Shown one piece after another: positions 25,848 to 35,435 of a DNA stretch of 64,000 nucleotides. Position 1 is the stretch's first letter. Each line of letters opens with the position of its first letter. Below the pieces are notes generated by a model, which saw only the letters and a program-made list of their open reading frames with translations, made no database searches and was not told where the DNA came from. The position numbers and the translations under genes were made by a program. Where the stretch lies: contig NZ_JADZGI010000001.1 in assembly GCF_015865035.1 (NCBI RefSeq), positions 2,294,001 to 2,358,000 of the forward strand, given 5' to 3'. The DNA is from Novosphingobium aureum. Its GTDB lineage: Bacteria > Pseudomonadota > Alphaproteobacteria > Sphingomonadales > Sphingomonadaceae.

Positions 25848-26408
25848 ATGAGTTCCAAATCCACATCGAAGGACGTCGTCACGCCCGTGCCAGCCGCATC
25901 GGGCGAGGAGCTTGATCGGCTCTACCGGGGCTACCGGGACCGACTGCGCCGCTACGTCGCGGCGAGCTTCGGTCCTGGACCGCCCGACCCGGAGGACGTC
26001 GTGCAGATCGCCTTCGAAAAATTCGCGGTGCGTGAAGACCGCCATTCCATCGAGAGCCCGGAAGCCTTCCTTGCCCGGTCGGCGCGCAACTACGTCCTCG
26101 ACCAGCGCCGCCGCCAGAAGGTGCGCAGCGACCATGCCGAGGGCGAAAAGATATTGGGCGCCGTGCATGACGACTGCGATGCCGAGCGCGTCTTATCGGC
26201 AAAGCAACGATGGCAAATCCTCGAGCGGACGATCCGCGCGATGGACCCTCGCCGGCAACAGGTCTTGATTATGAACCGCATTCACGGCGTAAGCTACGCA
26301 GAGATCGCACGCCGCCTCAAATGCTCGCCGACCCTGGTGAAGATGCACGCGGCCCAGGCTCTCGTGCAGTGCGAGCGCGCGCTGAGGGAGGCGGAGGAAG
26401 AGATATGA
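25848..26408 (+). CDS. ECF sigma factor (FecI-like)
   Basis: A 186-residue sigma-70 family factor of the extracytoplasmic group. Region 2 lies around PEDVVQIAFEKFAVR and NYVLDQRRRQK, and region 4 is the helix-turn-helix VSYAEIARRLKCSPTLVKMH. It overlaps the FecR-like gene by 4 bases (ATGA) and the TonB receptor follows, the classical FecI-FecR-FecA signalling order. It is expected to transcribe the receptor gene when substrate is bound. ATG 25848 is taken; a GAAGGG about 14 bases upstream is a poor ribosome site, so a slightly earlier in-frame start is possible. Confidence 0.9.
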   Translation: MSSKSTSKDVVTPVPAASGEELDRLYRGYRDRLRRYVAASFGPGPPDPEDVVQIAFEKFAVREDRHSIESPEAFLARSARNYVLDQRRRQKVRSDHAEGEKILGAVHDDCDAERVLSAKQRWQILERTIRAMDPRRQQVLIMNRIHGVSYAEIARRLKCSPTLVKMHAAQALVQCERALREAEEEI

Positions 26409-27481
26409 CGCCGCAGGCCGCCCGCGAAGACAGGGACCGTATCGACGATCAGGCGAGCTACTGGGTCGTCCTGGCCAGCGAGCGCGAGCTGAACGCAGAG
26501 GAGCTTGGCGAACGCGATGGCTGGCGTGCTGCCGATCCGCGCCATGAACGTAGCTGGCAGGAACTCTCGCGTACCTGGGACGATATCGCGTCCCTGGAGG
26601 GCCTTGGCGATCTTGTTCCGACAATGGCGGAATTGGCGGTCGACGAAGCACCTGCCGTGCCAGGCTCTGACCGGCGAGGCACTGTCCGCCTTGGGCGACG
26701 CCAGATGGCATGGGCCGCGATTGCTGCCGTGCTCGTGGCGGTCGTGACCCTTTCGCTCCTGCTGCGTCCGCTTGCGCCGGAACGATACGAGACCCGCCTT
26801 GCGGAGACCCGGCTCATTACCCTGCCCGATGGCTCGCAAGTGACACTGGCGCCCGCCTCCACGCTCGAAGTGCGCTTTGCCGACGCCCAGCGGCGTGTCG
26901 CGCTGACCCGCGGCGAAGCCTTCTTCGACGTGGTCCATGACGCGAGCCGGCCGTTCACCGTCGAGGCCGGACCATCGCGCGTGCGGGTGCTGGGCACCAA
27001 GTTCGACGTCAACTTCACCGACCAGTCGGTGCGCGTGGCGGTGCTGCAGGGCAAGGTCGAAGTGGCGCATCCAGGACGCGACGGAGGGCCTTTGCGCGCC
27101 ACCCGACTTCGCGCCGGGGAGCGCACCGAAGTGCAATTTGCCGCCTCCGCATCAAGCACGGCAGCACCGGGCCCATCGCGCGAAATGCCCGCCGCAGCAT
27201 CGCGGCCAGCTCTGCCATCGCCGGCCCCATCCCCCGGGGTCTGGCGCGAGGGCCGCCTGGTCTATGACAACGTTCGCCTTGCCGATCTCGTCTCCGATGT
27301 GAACCGCTACTATGCGCCCGGGGTGACGATGCGCGATCCGGCCATCGGAGACCTGCGTGTCACGGCCGCCTTCAAGGTCAGTGAGATTCCCGCTTTCGTC
27401 AGCGCGCTCGACGGGGTCATCCCAGTCTCGGCGCAGGAGGCAGCGAGCGGCGCCTTCGTGCTTGAGCGAGCCCGCCCTTGA
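26405..27481 (+). CDS. FecR-family anti-sigma/signal-transducing membrane protein
   Basis: A 358-residue single-pass inner-membrane protein. The cytoplasmic N-terminus (about 1-95) would bind the sigma factor. Residues about 100-120 form the membrane helix (WAAIAAVLVAVVTLSLLL). The periplasmic FecR domain (about 130-235) includes LPDGSQVTLAPASTLEVRF and VLGTKFDVN, and a C-terminal domain (about 285-345) would contact the receptor's STN domain. A proline/alanine-rich linker lies near 255-275. It is translationally coupled to the sigma gene. Confidence 0.9.
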   Translation: MTPQAAREDRDRIDDQASYWVVLASERELNAEELGERDGWRAADPRHERSWQELSRTWDDIASLEGLGDLVPTMAELAVDEAPAVPGSDRRGTVRLGRRQMAWAAIAAVLVAVVTLSLLLRPLAPERYETRLAETRLITLPDGSQVTLAPASTLEVRFADAQRRVALTRGEAFFDVVHDASRPFTVEAGPSRVRVLGTKFDVNFTDQSVRVAVLQGKVEVAHPGRDGGPLRATRLRAGERTEVQFAASASSTAAPGPSREMPAAASRPALPSPAPSPGVWREGRLVYDNVRLADLVSDVNRYYAPGVTMRDPAIGDLRVTAAFKVSEIPAFVSALDGVIPVSAQEAASGAFVLERARP

Positions 27482-27669
27482 GGGCTCCGAACGTCGGGCT
27501 TTTCGACATATTGGATCGCGCGCGCCTCCCTTGTGACAAAAAAATTTCACTCACCCCCTGACGATCGCAAGTGCGCGCGCGTCATCGGGGTGTTGGTCGG
27601 TGCAGGCGGACACTGCGTCACGTCACCGGGCAGCGCCACCGTTCAGGGACGGATCAGGGGGAAATGCAA
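27482..27669 (+). promoter_or_regulatory. Leader and probable sigma-dependent promoter of the STN receptor
   Basis: A 188-base spacer between fecR and the receptor. Around 27530-27552 it has a run of A followed by TTTC that stands out in this GC-rich DNA, a pattern often seen upstream of FecI-controlled receptors in sphingomonads. The exact -35 and -10 of the ECF factor cannot be set by eye. Confidence 0.3.
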
Positions 27670-30612
27670 ATGTTGAGCCTATTCAAATCGCGTCTGGTGC
27701 TGGCCTCGGCACTCGGGGTTTCCGTTTCGGCACTCGCCATGGCCACGCCGGTCATGGCGCAGACGCAGGTGCGTCAGTTCGATATTCCGGCCCAGGCGCT
27801 GGCCTCCAGCCTGCTGGAGTTCTCGCGCCAGTCCGACATCATGGTCGTCGTCGCGCCCGATCTTGCCGCAGGCCGGACGGCGCCCGCGCTGCGCGGTCGC
27901 TATGCCAGCGACGAAGCCATTGCCCGCCTGCTGCGCGGAAGTGGCCTGCGTGCGGTTGCCAATCCGCGCGGCGGGTATCGCATCGAACGTGTGGAAAGCG
28001 TTCCTTCCGCAACCCGCCAGGACGCTGCCACTGCCCAGGGCGCCTCGGGCGAAGGCATCGTCGTGACGGGCTCGCGCATCGACCTGCCGGGCTACGAATC
28101 GCCCACCCCGCTGCTGCGCATGACCCAATCGGACCTCCAGGTCGTGAGCCGTCCGAACCTCGGCGCCGCCTTCGCCGACCTGCCGCAGTTCAAGGCCGCC
28201 GAGTCGCCGGTGACGTCGAGCACGAACACCGGCGCGGGGCGCTTTCCGATCAACATCCGCGGGCTTGGCGCGCAGCGCTCGCTCCTGCTCATGGATGGCC
28301 GCCGGCTGGTCGACGGGGACCTGAACTCGGTTCCCTCGATCATGATCGCCAACGTCGATGTGGTCACGGGCGGCGCTTCGGCCGCCTGGGGTTCGGACGC
28401 GGTCGCGGGCGTCGTCAACCTCATCGTCGACAGCGACTACGAGGGCGTGCGTCTGGGCGCCCACAGCGGCATCTCCTCGCGCGGTGACGCGCAGGAGTAC
28501 GGCTTCTCGGGCAAGTTCGGAACGCGCTTCGCCGATGGTCGAGGCCATTTCGTGATCGGCGGGGAATACGTCGACAACAAGGGCATTGGCCGACGCACCG
28601 ACCGGGCCAACACTGGCCGCTGGTCGAGCCTTGGCAACACCACGCTGACGCCGGACATCGGCTATGCCACGCGCCTCAAGGGAGGCTACATCACCTCGGG
28701 CGTGCTGCAGGGCCAAGGCTTCAACCCGGACGGCACCTTGCGCACTCCCGACATCGGCACGGTTGTCGGCAGCAGCATGATCGGCGGTGAAGGCCCCTCC
28801 AACGACGATTACAGCGTGCTCGTCACGCCCCAGCGCCGCTACGCCGTCATGGGAAAGGCCTCCTATGAGCTGACCGATACGCTGCAGATCAGCGCGGACC
28901 TTCGCTATTCGCGCTTCTACAATTCCTATGCCTGGTTCGGCAGCCACATCGACAACTGGACGATCCAGGCCGACAACGCCTTCCTCAACAGCGATATCCG
29001 CGAGGCGCTCGCCGCGGCCGGGCAGGACAGCTTCAGACTTTCGCGCTTCAACGGCGATCTTGCCTTCGCGGACATCGACGTCGACCGCCGCAACATCCAG
29101 GGCACGATCGCCCTCGATGGCAGCTTCGGCGACGGACGCTGGCGCTATGGCGCCTATTACAGCCACGGCGAATACCGCAACAAGCTGCGCACGCCCGGCT
29201 TCCTCATCGCCGAGAACTTCGCCAATGCGGTCGACGCCGTCATCGACCCGGCCACCGGCGCGCCGGTCTGCCGTGTCCAGCTGACCCAGGGCGTCAGCGG
29301 CTGCGTGCCGCTCAACCTCTTCGGCGAGGGCGCCCCCAGCCAGGCTGCCATCGACTACACGACCGGAACTCCGCGTTTCAACGGGCTCGACAAGCTCGAC
29401 ACCTATGGCGCCTCGCTGCGCGGCGAGCCGGTGGACCTGCCCGCAGGCCCCGTCTCGATTGCCGTGGGCGTCGAGGGTCGCCGTCTTTCCACCCGCGCCG
29501 ACATCGGCGAGATGGACGCGGCCGGCGCCTTCCGCACCTTCAACTTCAGCGGCTTTTCGGGCAGTTACAACGTGAAGGAAGCCTTCGCCGAAGTCGTCCT
29601 GCCGCTCGTCCACGACACCCCGCTGCTGCGCAAGCTGCAGCTGAACGGCGCGGTGCGCGCCTCCGACTACAGCACGAGCGGCACGATCTGGTCCTGGAAG
29701 CTGGGGCTGACCAACGAGTTCTTTCCGGGCGTCATCGGCCGCGTGACCCGTTCGCGCGACATCCGCGCGCCCAATCTTACCGAGCTCTACACCACCCCGA
29801 CGATGAGCTACGGCGGCATCGTCGATCCGCGCAATCCCGATGCCGGGACCACCAGCACGCTGATCTACGGCGGCGGCAACCCGCAGCTGCAGCCCGAGCT
29901 GGCGAACACCTGGACGGCGGGCCTGACGATGGCGCCCCTTCCCGGCCTGACCGCCTCGATCGACTACTTCAACATCGCGATCAACGATGTCATCTCGACG
30001 CTGGGCGGACAGAACATCGTCGACCGCTGCGAGGCGGGCAACACCAACCTGTGCGGCTACATCAACCGTGACAGCGCGGGCCGGATCACCAGCATCACGT
30101 CCTCGCAGGTCAACCTCGCGCAGTTCAAGACCGACGGGATCGACGCCGAGGTGGCCTATAGCCTGCCGCTCAACAATTCGGCGAACGGCCGGATCGACGT
30201 GCGGCTCATCGGGACCTGGGTGAACAGCTTCACCCGCGACGATGACATCACCAAGATCGAGTACGTCGGTACGCAGGGCTATGCCTTCAGCGACGGCACA
30301 CCGCGCCTGCGCGCCAACCTCTCGGTCGGCTATGCCAGCGACGGGTTCAGTGGCCTTGTGCGCGGGCGGTTCATTTCGGCCGGGTACTGGGACCGCACGC
30401 GTCCCACGCTGACCAACAACGACTACGCCGCCTTCATGTATTTCGACCTCAACCTCAGCCAGAAGGTCGCGGTTGCCGGCGGCAAGTCGCTGGAAATCTA
30501 CGGCAACGTCGCCAACCTGTTCGACAAGGATCCGCCGATCTACTCCACCTTCACGCCGTACTACGACGTGATCGGTCGGTACATGACGATCGGCGCCCGC
30601 CTCGAGTTCTGA
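27670..30612 (+). CDS. TonB-dependent receptor with STN signalling domain
   Basis: A 980-residue outer-membrane receptor of the FecA/FpvA signalling class. After a signal peptide (about 1-30, ending VMA-QTQ) comes the STN domain (about 35-105: FDIPAQALASSLLEFSRQS and the paired ALRGRYASDEAIARLLRGSG), a TonB box IVVTGSR near 130-136, a plug with NIRGLGAQRSLLLMDGRR and a barrel ending in F. Bound substrate would be reported through FecR to the ECF sigma factor encoded upstream. ATG 27670 is preferred over ATG 27664, since AGGGGG sits 8 bases before it. A strong terminator follows. The neighbouring S9 peptidase and amidase suggest a peptide substrate rather than a ferric siderophore. Confidence 0.93.
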   Translation: MLSLFKSRLVLASALGVSVSALAMATPVMAQTQVRQFDIPAQALASSLLEFSRQSDIMVVVAPDLAAGRTAPALRGRYASDEAIARLLRGSGLRAVANPRGGYRIERVESVPSATRQDAATAQGASGEGIVVTGSRIDLPGYESPTPLLRMTQSDLQVVSRPNLGAAFADLPQFKAAESPVTSSTNTGAGRFPINIRGLGAQRSLLLMDGRRLVDGDLNSVPSIMIANVDVVTGGASAAWGSDAVAGVVNLIVDSDYEGVRLGAHSGISSRGDAQEYGFSGKFGTRFADGRGHFVIGGEYVDNKGIGRRTDRANTGRWSSLGNTTLTPDIGYATRLKGGYITSGVLQGQGFNPDGTLRTPDIGTVVGSSMIGGEGPSNDDYSVLVTPQRRYAVMGKASYELTDTLQISADLRYSRFYNSYAWFGSHIDNWTIQADNAFLNSDIREALAAAGQDSFRLSRFNGDLAFADIDVDRRNIQGTIALDGSFGDGRWRYGAYYSHGEYRNKLRTPGFLIAENFANAVDAVIDPATGAPVCRVQLTQGVSGCVPLNLFGEGAPSQAAIDYTTGTPRFNGLDKLDTYGASLRGEPVDLPAGPVSIAVGVEGRRLSTRADIGEMDAAGAFRTFNFSGFSGSYNVKEAFAEVVLPLVHDTPLLRKLQLNGAVRASDYSTSGTIWSWKLGLTNEFFPGVIGRVTRSRDIRAPNLTELYTTPTMSYGGIVDPRNPDAGTTSTLIYGGGNPQLQPELANTWTAGLTMAPLPGLTASIDYFNIAINDVISTLGGQNIVDRCEAGNTNLCGYINRDSAGRITSITSSQVNLAQFKTDGIDAEVAYSLPLNNSANGRIDVRLIGTWVNSFTRDDDITKIEYVGTQGYAFSDGTPRLRANLSVGYASDGFSGLVRGRFISAGYWDRTRPTLTNNDYAAFMYFDLNLSQKVAVAGGKSLEIYGNVANLFDKDPPIYSTFTPYYDVIGRYMTIGARLEF

Positions 30613-30625
30613 TCGGGTCCCGACC

Positions 30626-30665
30626 GGACTGCGGGGCACGCGTATCTGCCCCGCAGTCCTTTTTT
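30626..30665 (+). terminator. Rho-independent terminator after the STN receptor
   Basis: A perfect 13-bp stem (GGACTGCGGGGCA and its complement, 30626-30638 and 30647-30659) with an 8-base loop is followed by six T. It is a textbook intrinsic terminator, so the peptidase downstream needs partial read-through or its own promoter. Confidence 0.95.
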
Positions 30666-30707
30666 CCGCGCCTTGAACATCCCGTAAATCGCAAGAGGGC
30701 ATCGCAG

Positions 30708-32723
30708 GTGAAGGACCTTTCGCGCGCGGCAACCGCGCAACTCCGGCCGATTCTGCTGGCAGGCGCATTGGCCGCCAGTCTCGGCTTTGCCACCTCCGGC
30801 CAGACCGCCGCACCTCACGACACGGCCGCCCTCGCACCGATAGGGCAGGTCGAACGCCGCATCACACCGAACGACATCATGGGCCTGACCGGGGTCCACG
30901 ACCCGCAGATAGCGCCCGATGGCACGCTGGTTCTCTACGTCACCCAGCCCCGCCTGGCGACGGGCGCGCCGGAGCGTTCGGAAATCTGGATCGCGGCGCG
31001 CGACCGCGCCTCGCCCCCGGTGCGCCTGACGCAGGGCACCTGGAAGGAGGGGAGCCCGCGCTGGTCGCCCGATGGCACGGCCATCGCCTATCTCTCGAAC
31101 CGCAAGGCACCTGACGATGCGACCGGCACCGCCACGCGCCAGATCTGGATCGTGCGCCCCGGCCGCGAGGCCCCGCGCCCCGTCACGCGCTTCGCAGATG
31201 GCGTGCGCAGCTTTGCCTGGGCCCCGGACGGCCAGAGCCTCGCGGTGCTGGCGCGCGCACCGCGCGAGGACACCGCCCACCCGATCCAGGAGGTCGATAC
31301 ACCGGGCGTCCCGGTCGACCTGTGGATCCAGGACCTGGCCTCGCGCGCCATGCGCCGCATCGCGGTCAAGGGACGCACCCTGTCCGATGTCAGCTGGTCG
31401 CCCGATGGGACGCGCATCGCGGTTCGCGCGGCCGCGACCTCGGGCCTCAACGACCGTTTCTACCATTCCGAACTGCGCGTGCTGGACGTTGCCAGCGGCG
31501 CGAGCCTGCGCATCCTGCGCGAGAGCGCCTATAGCGGAGCGAGCTGGTCACCGGACAGCCGCAAAGTCGCCTTCACCGCACCCGCCCAAGGGACCATTGG
31601 AATCGACGCCTTCGTCGCCGACGTCGCCTCGGGCAAAGTGCGCAAGGTCGGTGCCGATCTCGACGGCACGATCCGGCAGATCGTATGGTCGGGCGAGACC
31701 GACACGCTCCTCGCCCGGGCCGTCGTTCATACCCGCCAGCAGATCGTCCGCATCGACGCCAGGACCGGACGGGCCAGCCCGTTCCTGCCCTTTGAAGGAC
31801 GCATCACGGACTTCTCGGTGGCGACGGACGGCCAGATTGCCCTTGCAGCGAGTGCGCCCCAGCGTCCTGCCGACATCTGGATACACGGGGACGCCAGGCT
31901 CACCGCGCTCACCGATCTCAACCCCCAGGTCCACGGGATTGCGCTCGGCACCGTCGAGGAAGTGCAATGGACCAGCCAGCGTGACGGGCAGACGATCTAT
32001 GGCGTGCTGGTGCTCCCCCCGGACCACGTGCCCGGCAGCCCGCGCAAGACGGTCGTCCTCGCGCATGGTGGCCCGCACGAAGCCTGGGCCACGGCCTGGC
32101 AGGGAAGCTGGATCGACTGGGCGCAGCTTCTTGCCAGCCACGGCTATGCGGTCCTCCTGCCCAATCCGCGCGGTTCGGCAGGTCAGGGCAACGCCTATGC
32201 GCGCGGGGTTATCTCAGGATGGGGCACGCAGGACTATCAGGACCTGACCGACGGCGTGGACATGCTGGTGGCGCGCGGCATCGCCGATCCGGCACGTCTG
32301 GGCATCGGAGGCTGGAGCTACGGCGGCTTCCTCTCGGCCTGGGCCGTCACGCACGACCGCCGCTTTCGCACCGCGGTGATCGGCGCGGCGCCCACCGATC
32401 CGCTAACGCTCGCGCTCGCCACCGACACGCCCGACTTCGTGACGGCCTATTTCGGCCTTCCGCCCGAAGCGATCGCCCGGATGGACCGGTCCGCCCCCTT
32501 GCGCGCGCTCGGCAAGGTCGAGGTGCCGGTACTGGTCCTCCATGGCGAAGAGGATGCGCGCGTCCCCCTTTCGCAAGGGCTGGCCTTCTATCGCGGCCTG
32601 CGCCTGCTCGGAAAGCCGGCCAGCATGGTCACCTATCCGGGCGAGCCGCACCGGATCGGCGGCGCCGATCATCAACGCGACATCCAGGAGCGCGTGCTCG
32701 CCTGGTTCGATGCGCACCTGTGA
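30708..32723 (+). CDS. S9-family prolyl-oligopeptidase type serine peptidase, exported
   Basis: A 671-residue secreted peptidase. A signal-like N-terminus (about 1-34) is followed by a WD-like beta-propeller (about 60-390, with repeated LTQGTWKEGSPRWSPDG and SDVSWSPDG type blades) and an alpha/beta-hydrolase domain. The catalytic triad is Ser537 in GWSYGG, Asp616 in EEDARVP and His648 in EPHRI. The GTG start has GAGGG 9 bases upstream. Substrate size is limited by the propeller, so short or constrained peptides are likely. Its place behind FecI-FecR-TonB receptor recalls loci encoding lasso-peptide isopeptidases, which are S9 enzymes too; sequence alone does not separate these from ordinary dipeptidyl peptidases. 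Confidence 0.88.
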   Translation: MKDLSRAATAQLRPILLAGALAASLGFATSGQTAAPHDTAALAPIGQVERRITPNDIMGLTGVHDPQIAPDGTLVLYVTQPRLATGAPERSEIWIAARDRASPPVRLTQGTWKEGSPRWSPDGTAIAYLSNRKAPDDATGTATRQIWIVRPGREAPRPVTRFADGVRSFAWAPDGQSLAVLARAPREDTAHPIQEVDTPGVPVDLWIQDLASRAMRRIAVKGRTLSDVSWSPDGTRIAVRAAATSGLNDRFYHSELRVLDVASGASLRILRESAYSGASWSPDSRKVAFTAPAQGTIGIDAFVADVASGKVRKVGADLDGTIRQIVWSGETDTLLARAVVHTRQQIVRIDARTGRASPFLPFEGRITDFSVATDGQIALAASAPQRPADIWIHGDARLTALTDLNPQVHGIALGTVEEVQWTSQRDGQTIYGVLVLPPDHVPGSPRKTVVLAHGGPHEAWATAWQGSWIDWAQLLASHGYAVLLPNPRGSAGQGNAYARGVISGWGTQDYQDLTDGVDMLVARGIADPARLGIGGWSYGGFLSAWAVTHDRRFRTAVIGAAPTDPLTLALATDTPDFVTAYFGLPPEAIARMDRSAPLRALGKVEVPVLVLHGEEDARVPLSQGLAFYRGLRLLGKPASMVTYPGEPHRIGGADHQRDIQERVLAWFDAHL

Positions 32724-32754
32724 CCCTGTACCCCTGTGACAAGGAGACTTCGGC

Positions 32755-34329
32755 ATGACACAAGCAACCACCCCTGCGGGCCTGCGCCGACGCGACGTGC
32801 TGACCCGCTCCGCCGCGCTGGTCCCCGCCTTAGGCTCTGCCCTCACCGCCCCGGCCGCGCTGGCCGCCTCCAGGGAGAATGCGCCTGTGAATGACATCCT
32901 CGACATGAGCGCGGTCTCGCTCGCCAAGGCCCTGCGCAGCAAGGATCTTTCGGCACGCGAGCTTATGTCCGCGCACCTCGAGCACGTCGATGCGCTCAAC
33001 CCCCGCTTCAACGCCCTCGTCTCGCGCATCGATGGCGATGCCGCGCTCGTCCAGGCCCGCCGGCTGGACGAGGACGCAGCCAAGGGCCGCTTTCACGGAC
33101 CTCTCCATGGCTTCCCTCACGCGGTAAAGGACACCGCCTCCACCCGCGGCATCGCCAGCACGCAAGGCTCGCCGATCCTGAAGGACAACATTCCCGACGC
33201 AGATTCGCTAGTCGTCGCCCGCATGCGCGCAGCCGGAGCGATCTTCGTGGGCAAGAGCAACGTGCCCGAATTCGCGCTGGGCTCGCATTCCTACAATCCT
33301 GTCTTCGGGATCACGCGCAACGCCTACGATCCGCGCAAGTCCGCCGGAGGCAGCACCGGGGGCGGCTCGGTGGCGCTGGCGCTGCGCATGGTGCCGCTGG
33401 CCGATGGCAGCGACTTCGGCGGATCGCTGCGCAACCCGGCCGGATGGAACAACGTGTTCGGCTTCCGCCCGTCCTGGGGCCGGGTTCCCTCGCTCCCCAA
33501 CACCGACCTGTTCTGGCAGAACTTCGCGACGTCAGGTCCGATGGGCCGCCATGTCGAGGACGTGGCGTTGCTGATGTCGGTCCAGTCCGGCCCCGATCCG
33601 CGCGCGCCTTTCGCGCAGGACGACGATCCGGCTCTCTTCGCACAGCCGCTCGCACGCGAATGGAAGGGCGCGCGCATCGGATGGCTGGGCGATCTGGGCG
33701 GAGCCCTGCCCATGGAAGCGGGCGTGCTGGAGACCTGCGAGAAGGCGCTGGGTGCCTTCGCATCCCTGGGCATGGAGGTGGGCGAGGCGAGCTTGTCCGA
33801 AGGCGCCGAAGCGATGTGGCAGACCGCCGTCACGCTGCGCCACTGGTCGGTAGGCGCCGACCTTCAGGGCTTCTACGACGATCCCGAAACGCGCCGCCTG
33901 ATGAAGCCCGAGGCGATCTGGGAAGTCGAAGGCTACAAGCGCCAGACCGCCCCGCAGCTGGTCGCTGCAAGCGAAGGCCGCACCCGCATTGCCAAGGCGT
34001 TCCAGGAGGCGTTCACCCGCCATGATTTCCTCGCGCTCCCGACCGCGCAGGTCTTCCCCTTCGATGTCGAGCAGCACTGGCCCCACGAGATCGCCGGACG
34101 GCGCATGGATTCCTACCACCGCTGGATGGAAGTCACCCTGCCCGCCACCATGGCCGCCCTGCCGGTCCTCGCCATTCCGGCAGGTTTCGGCGGCGCGGGG
34201 AAGCTTCCCATCGGCATCCAGCTGATCGGCCCGCGCAACGCCGACCTGGCCGTCCTGCAACTGGGGCACGCCTACGAGCAGGCCAGCGCCTGGATCGCGC
34301 AGGCCCGCCCGCCCGTGCTGCGCGCCTGA
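32755..34329 (+). CDS. Amidase-signature family hydrolase, exported (Tat-like signal)
   Basis: A 524-residue amidase. The N-terminus carries a twin-arginine-like signal (LRRRDVLTRSAALVPALG). The catalytic Lys-Ser-Ser triad is Lys125 in HAVKDT, the cis-Ser200 in AGGSTGGGS and the nucleophile Ser224 in DFGGSLRNPA, with the 24-residue serine spacing of the family. It follows the S9 peptidase by 31 bases, so both probably share a transcript and act in the periplasm on the same imported peptide or amide. Members of this family cleave C-terminal amides, acyl-amino acids and aryl amides; the substrate cannot be fixed. Confidence 0.88.
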   Translation: MTQATTPAGLRRRDVLTRSAALVPALGSALTAPAALAASRENAPVNDILDMSAVSLAKALRSKDLSARELMSAHLEHVDALNPRFNALVSRIDGDAALVQARRLDEDAAKGRFHGPLHGFPHAVKDTASTRGIASTQGSPILKDNIPDADSLVVARMRAAGAIFVGKSNVPEFALGSHSYNPVFGITRNAYDPRKSAGGSTGGGSVALALRMVPLADGSDFGGSLRNPAGWNNVFGFRPSWGRVPSLPNTDLFWQNFATSGPMGRHVEDVALLMSVQSGPDPRAPFAQDDDPALFAQPLAREWKGARIGWLGDLGGALPMEAGVLETCEKALGAFASLGMEVGEASLSEGAEAMWQTAVTLRHWSVGADLQGFYDDPETRRLMKPEAIWEVEGYKRQTAPQLVAASEGRTRIAKAFQEAFTRHDFLALPTAQVFPFDVEQHWPHEIAGRRMDSYHRWMEVTLPATMAALPVLAIPAGFGGAGKLPIGIQLIGPRNADLAVLQLGHAYEQASAWIAQARPPVLRA

Positions 34330-34745
34330 TCTTCCTTAAGGGCGTAGCCGCGCGCTTTGCCAACAAGGCTTTCGGCACGACCTTTCCGACAGGCGCTCCG
34401 GGCGACCTTGTTGACCTCTTCCGCTCGCATTCGCTGGCCTCGGCACGTCACCGAGACTTCCCCGAGCGCAGAAGTCGTCGCGCTCATCAGCCATTGCGTG
34501 GGTACACCCCCAGGTCGCGGCCTTGCACAAGCAGCCCCGCGCCTGGGCTCTGTTGATGGGGCCACAGGGCTATGCCTCGCCCGGCCATGTTTCCAAGGCC
34601 CACTGGGCCCCGACCTGGAGCGATGCGGTCGCCGTGCTCACGCTTGAGCTCGCACTGTGTGCCGCTCAAGGCGCACAAACGCCCTTCAATGCCCTAGCGG
34701 TTAAACCGAAAAAGCATGGAAACTGTCAGAAAACCGGGGGTTTCG
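34330..34745. other. Intergenic region between amidase and tRNA-Arg
   Basis: 416 bases with no supported gene. Open frames cover it on both strands, but none has a ribosome site, a recognisable domain or the strong third-position GC of the neighbours. The half near 34330-34510 has mixed composition and might be remnant DNA next to the tRNA, but no repeat of the tRNA 3' end and no integrase remains were seen. Confidence 0.35.
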
Positions 34746-34822
34746 TGGTGCGCCCGACGGGATTCGAACCCATGGCCCCCAGATTAGGAATCTGGTGCTC
34801 TATCCGGCTGAGCTACGGGCGC
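34746..34822 (-). tRNA. tRNA-Arg (anticodon CCT)
   Basis: A 77-base cloverleaf on the minus strand, including an encoded CCA. The acceptor stem is GCGCCCG with CGGGCGC, followed by discriminator A. The anticodon stem CCAGA/TCTGG encloses the loop TTCCTAA, so the anticodon is CCT, reading AGG. The T loop GGTTCGAATCC is intact and the D arm has GCTCAGCCGGATAGAGC. Confidence 0.97.
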
Positions 34823-34888
34823 ACTCGATGCGGTCCCTAGCGGCGCGGGGGGCGCTTGGCAATCCACGCCGTAGCAGGCGTGCAGCGT

Positions 34889-35428
34889 TCAGTTCGCCTT
34901 GTCCGGGGTGGTGGTCGCGAAGGGCAGCGGGACGACAGCGACGCCCTCCTCGATCAGCTCGTGCGCGTCGCGCAGGCTTGCCTCGCCGTGGATCGCCTCG
35001 GCCTCGCGTTTGCCGTAGTGCATGGCGCGCGCGGTCTCGACGAAGTCCTTGCCGACGTTGCGCGATGACTTGAGCGCCTCGACCTGCGCCCTGGCGAGGC
35101 GCGTGAAGGCCTCGATCGCTTCGGGTGGAAGCGCGCCGCCCGCGACCGCAGACTTGCCGGCGGATGCACGCGGCTGCGGCGCCGATGGCGGGGTCGCTTC
35201 ACGCTGCTCTGGCGGTGCCTGCTCGCGCGAGGGCGTGCGGCTCTCGCTGCGCTGGTTGCCCTTGCGCGCAAGGCGCGGGGCCTGCAGCGCCTTGCCGACT
35301 TCGCCGGAGCCGCAATGAGGGCAGGTCACGAGCCCGCGCTCGCACTGGCGCGCAAAGTCGTCCGAGGACTTGAACCAGCCCTCGAAGCGGTGGGCGCCGG
35401 CTTGGCACTGCAGGTCGTAGACGATCAT
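34889..35428 (-). CDS. DUF1178-family protein
   Basis: A 179-residue cytoplasmic protein. The start MIVYDLQCQAGAHRFEGWF and the zinc-ribbon-like CPHCGSGEV (about residues 35-43), with an upstream Cys, identify DUF1178. A proline/serine-rich linker (about 65-100) joins a helical C-terminal domain with YGKREAEAIHGEA. The function is unknown. It follows the nitrilase-family gene with 7 bases between, so it is probably the third gene of the grxC-nit-DUF1178 operon, an order common in alphaproteobacteria. Confidence 0.85.
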   Translation of the reverse strand: MIVYDLQCQAGAHRFEGWFKSSDDFARQCERGLVTCPHCGSGEVGKALQAPRLARKGNQRSESRTPSREQAPPEQREATPPSAPQPRASAGKSAVAGGALPPEAIEAFTRLARAQVEALKSSRNVGKDFVETARAMHYGKREAEAIHGEASLRDAHELIEEGVAVVPLPFATTTPDKAN

Positions 35429-35435
35429 CGCGCGC

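Noticed and set aside
34330..34745. Possible integrated-element remnant or lasso precursor next to tRNA-Arg
   Set aside because: No duplicate of the tRNA 3' end, no integrase fragment and no leader-core peptide with an acceptable start could be read.
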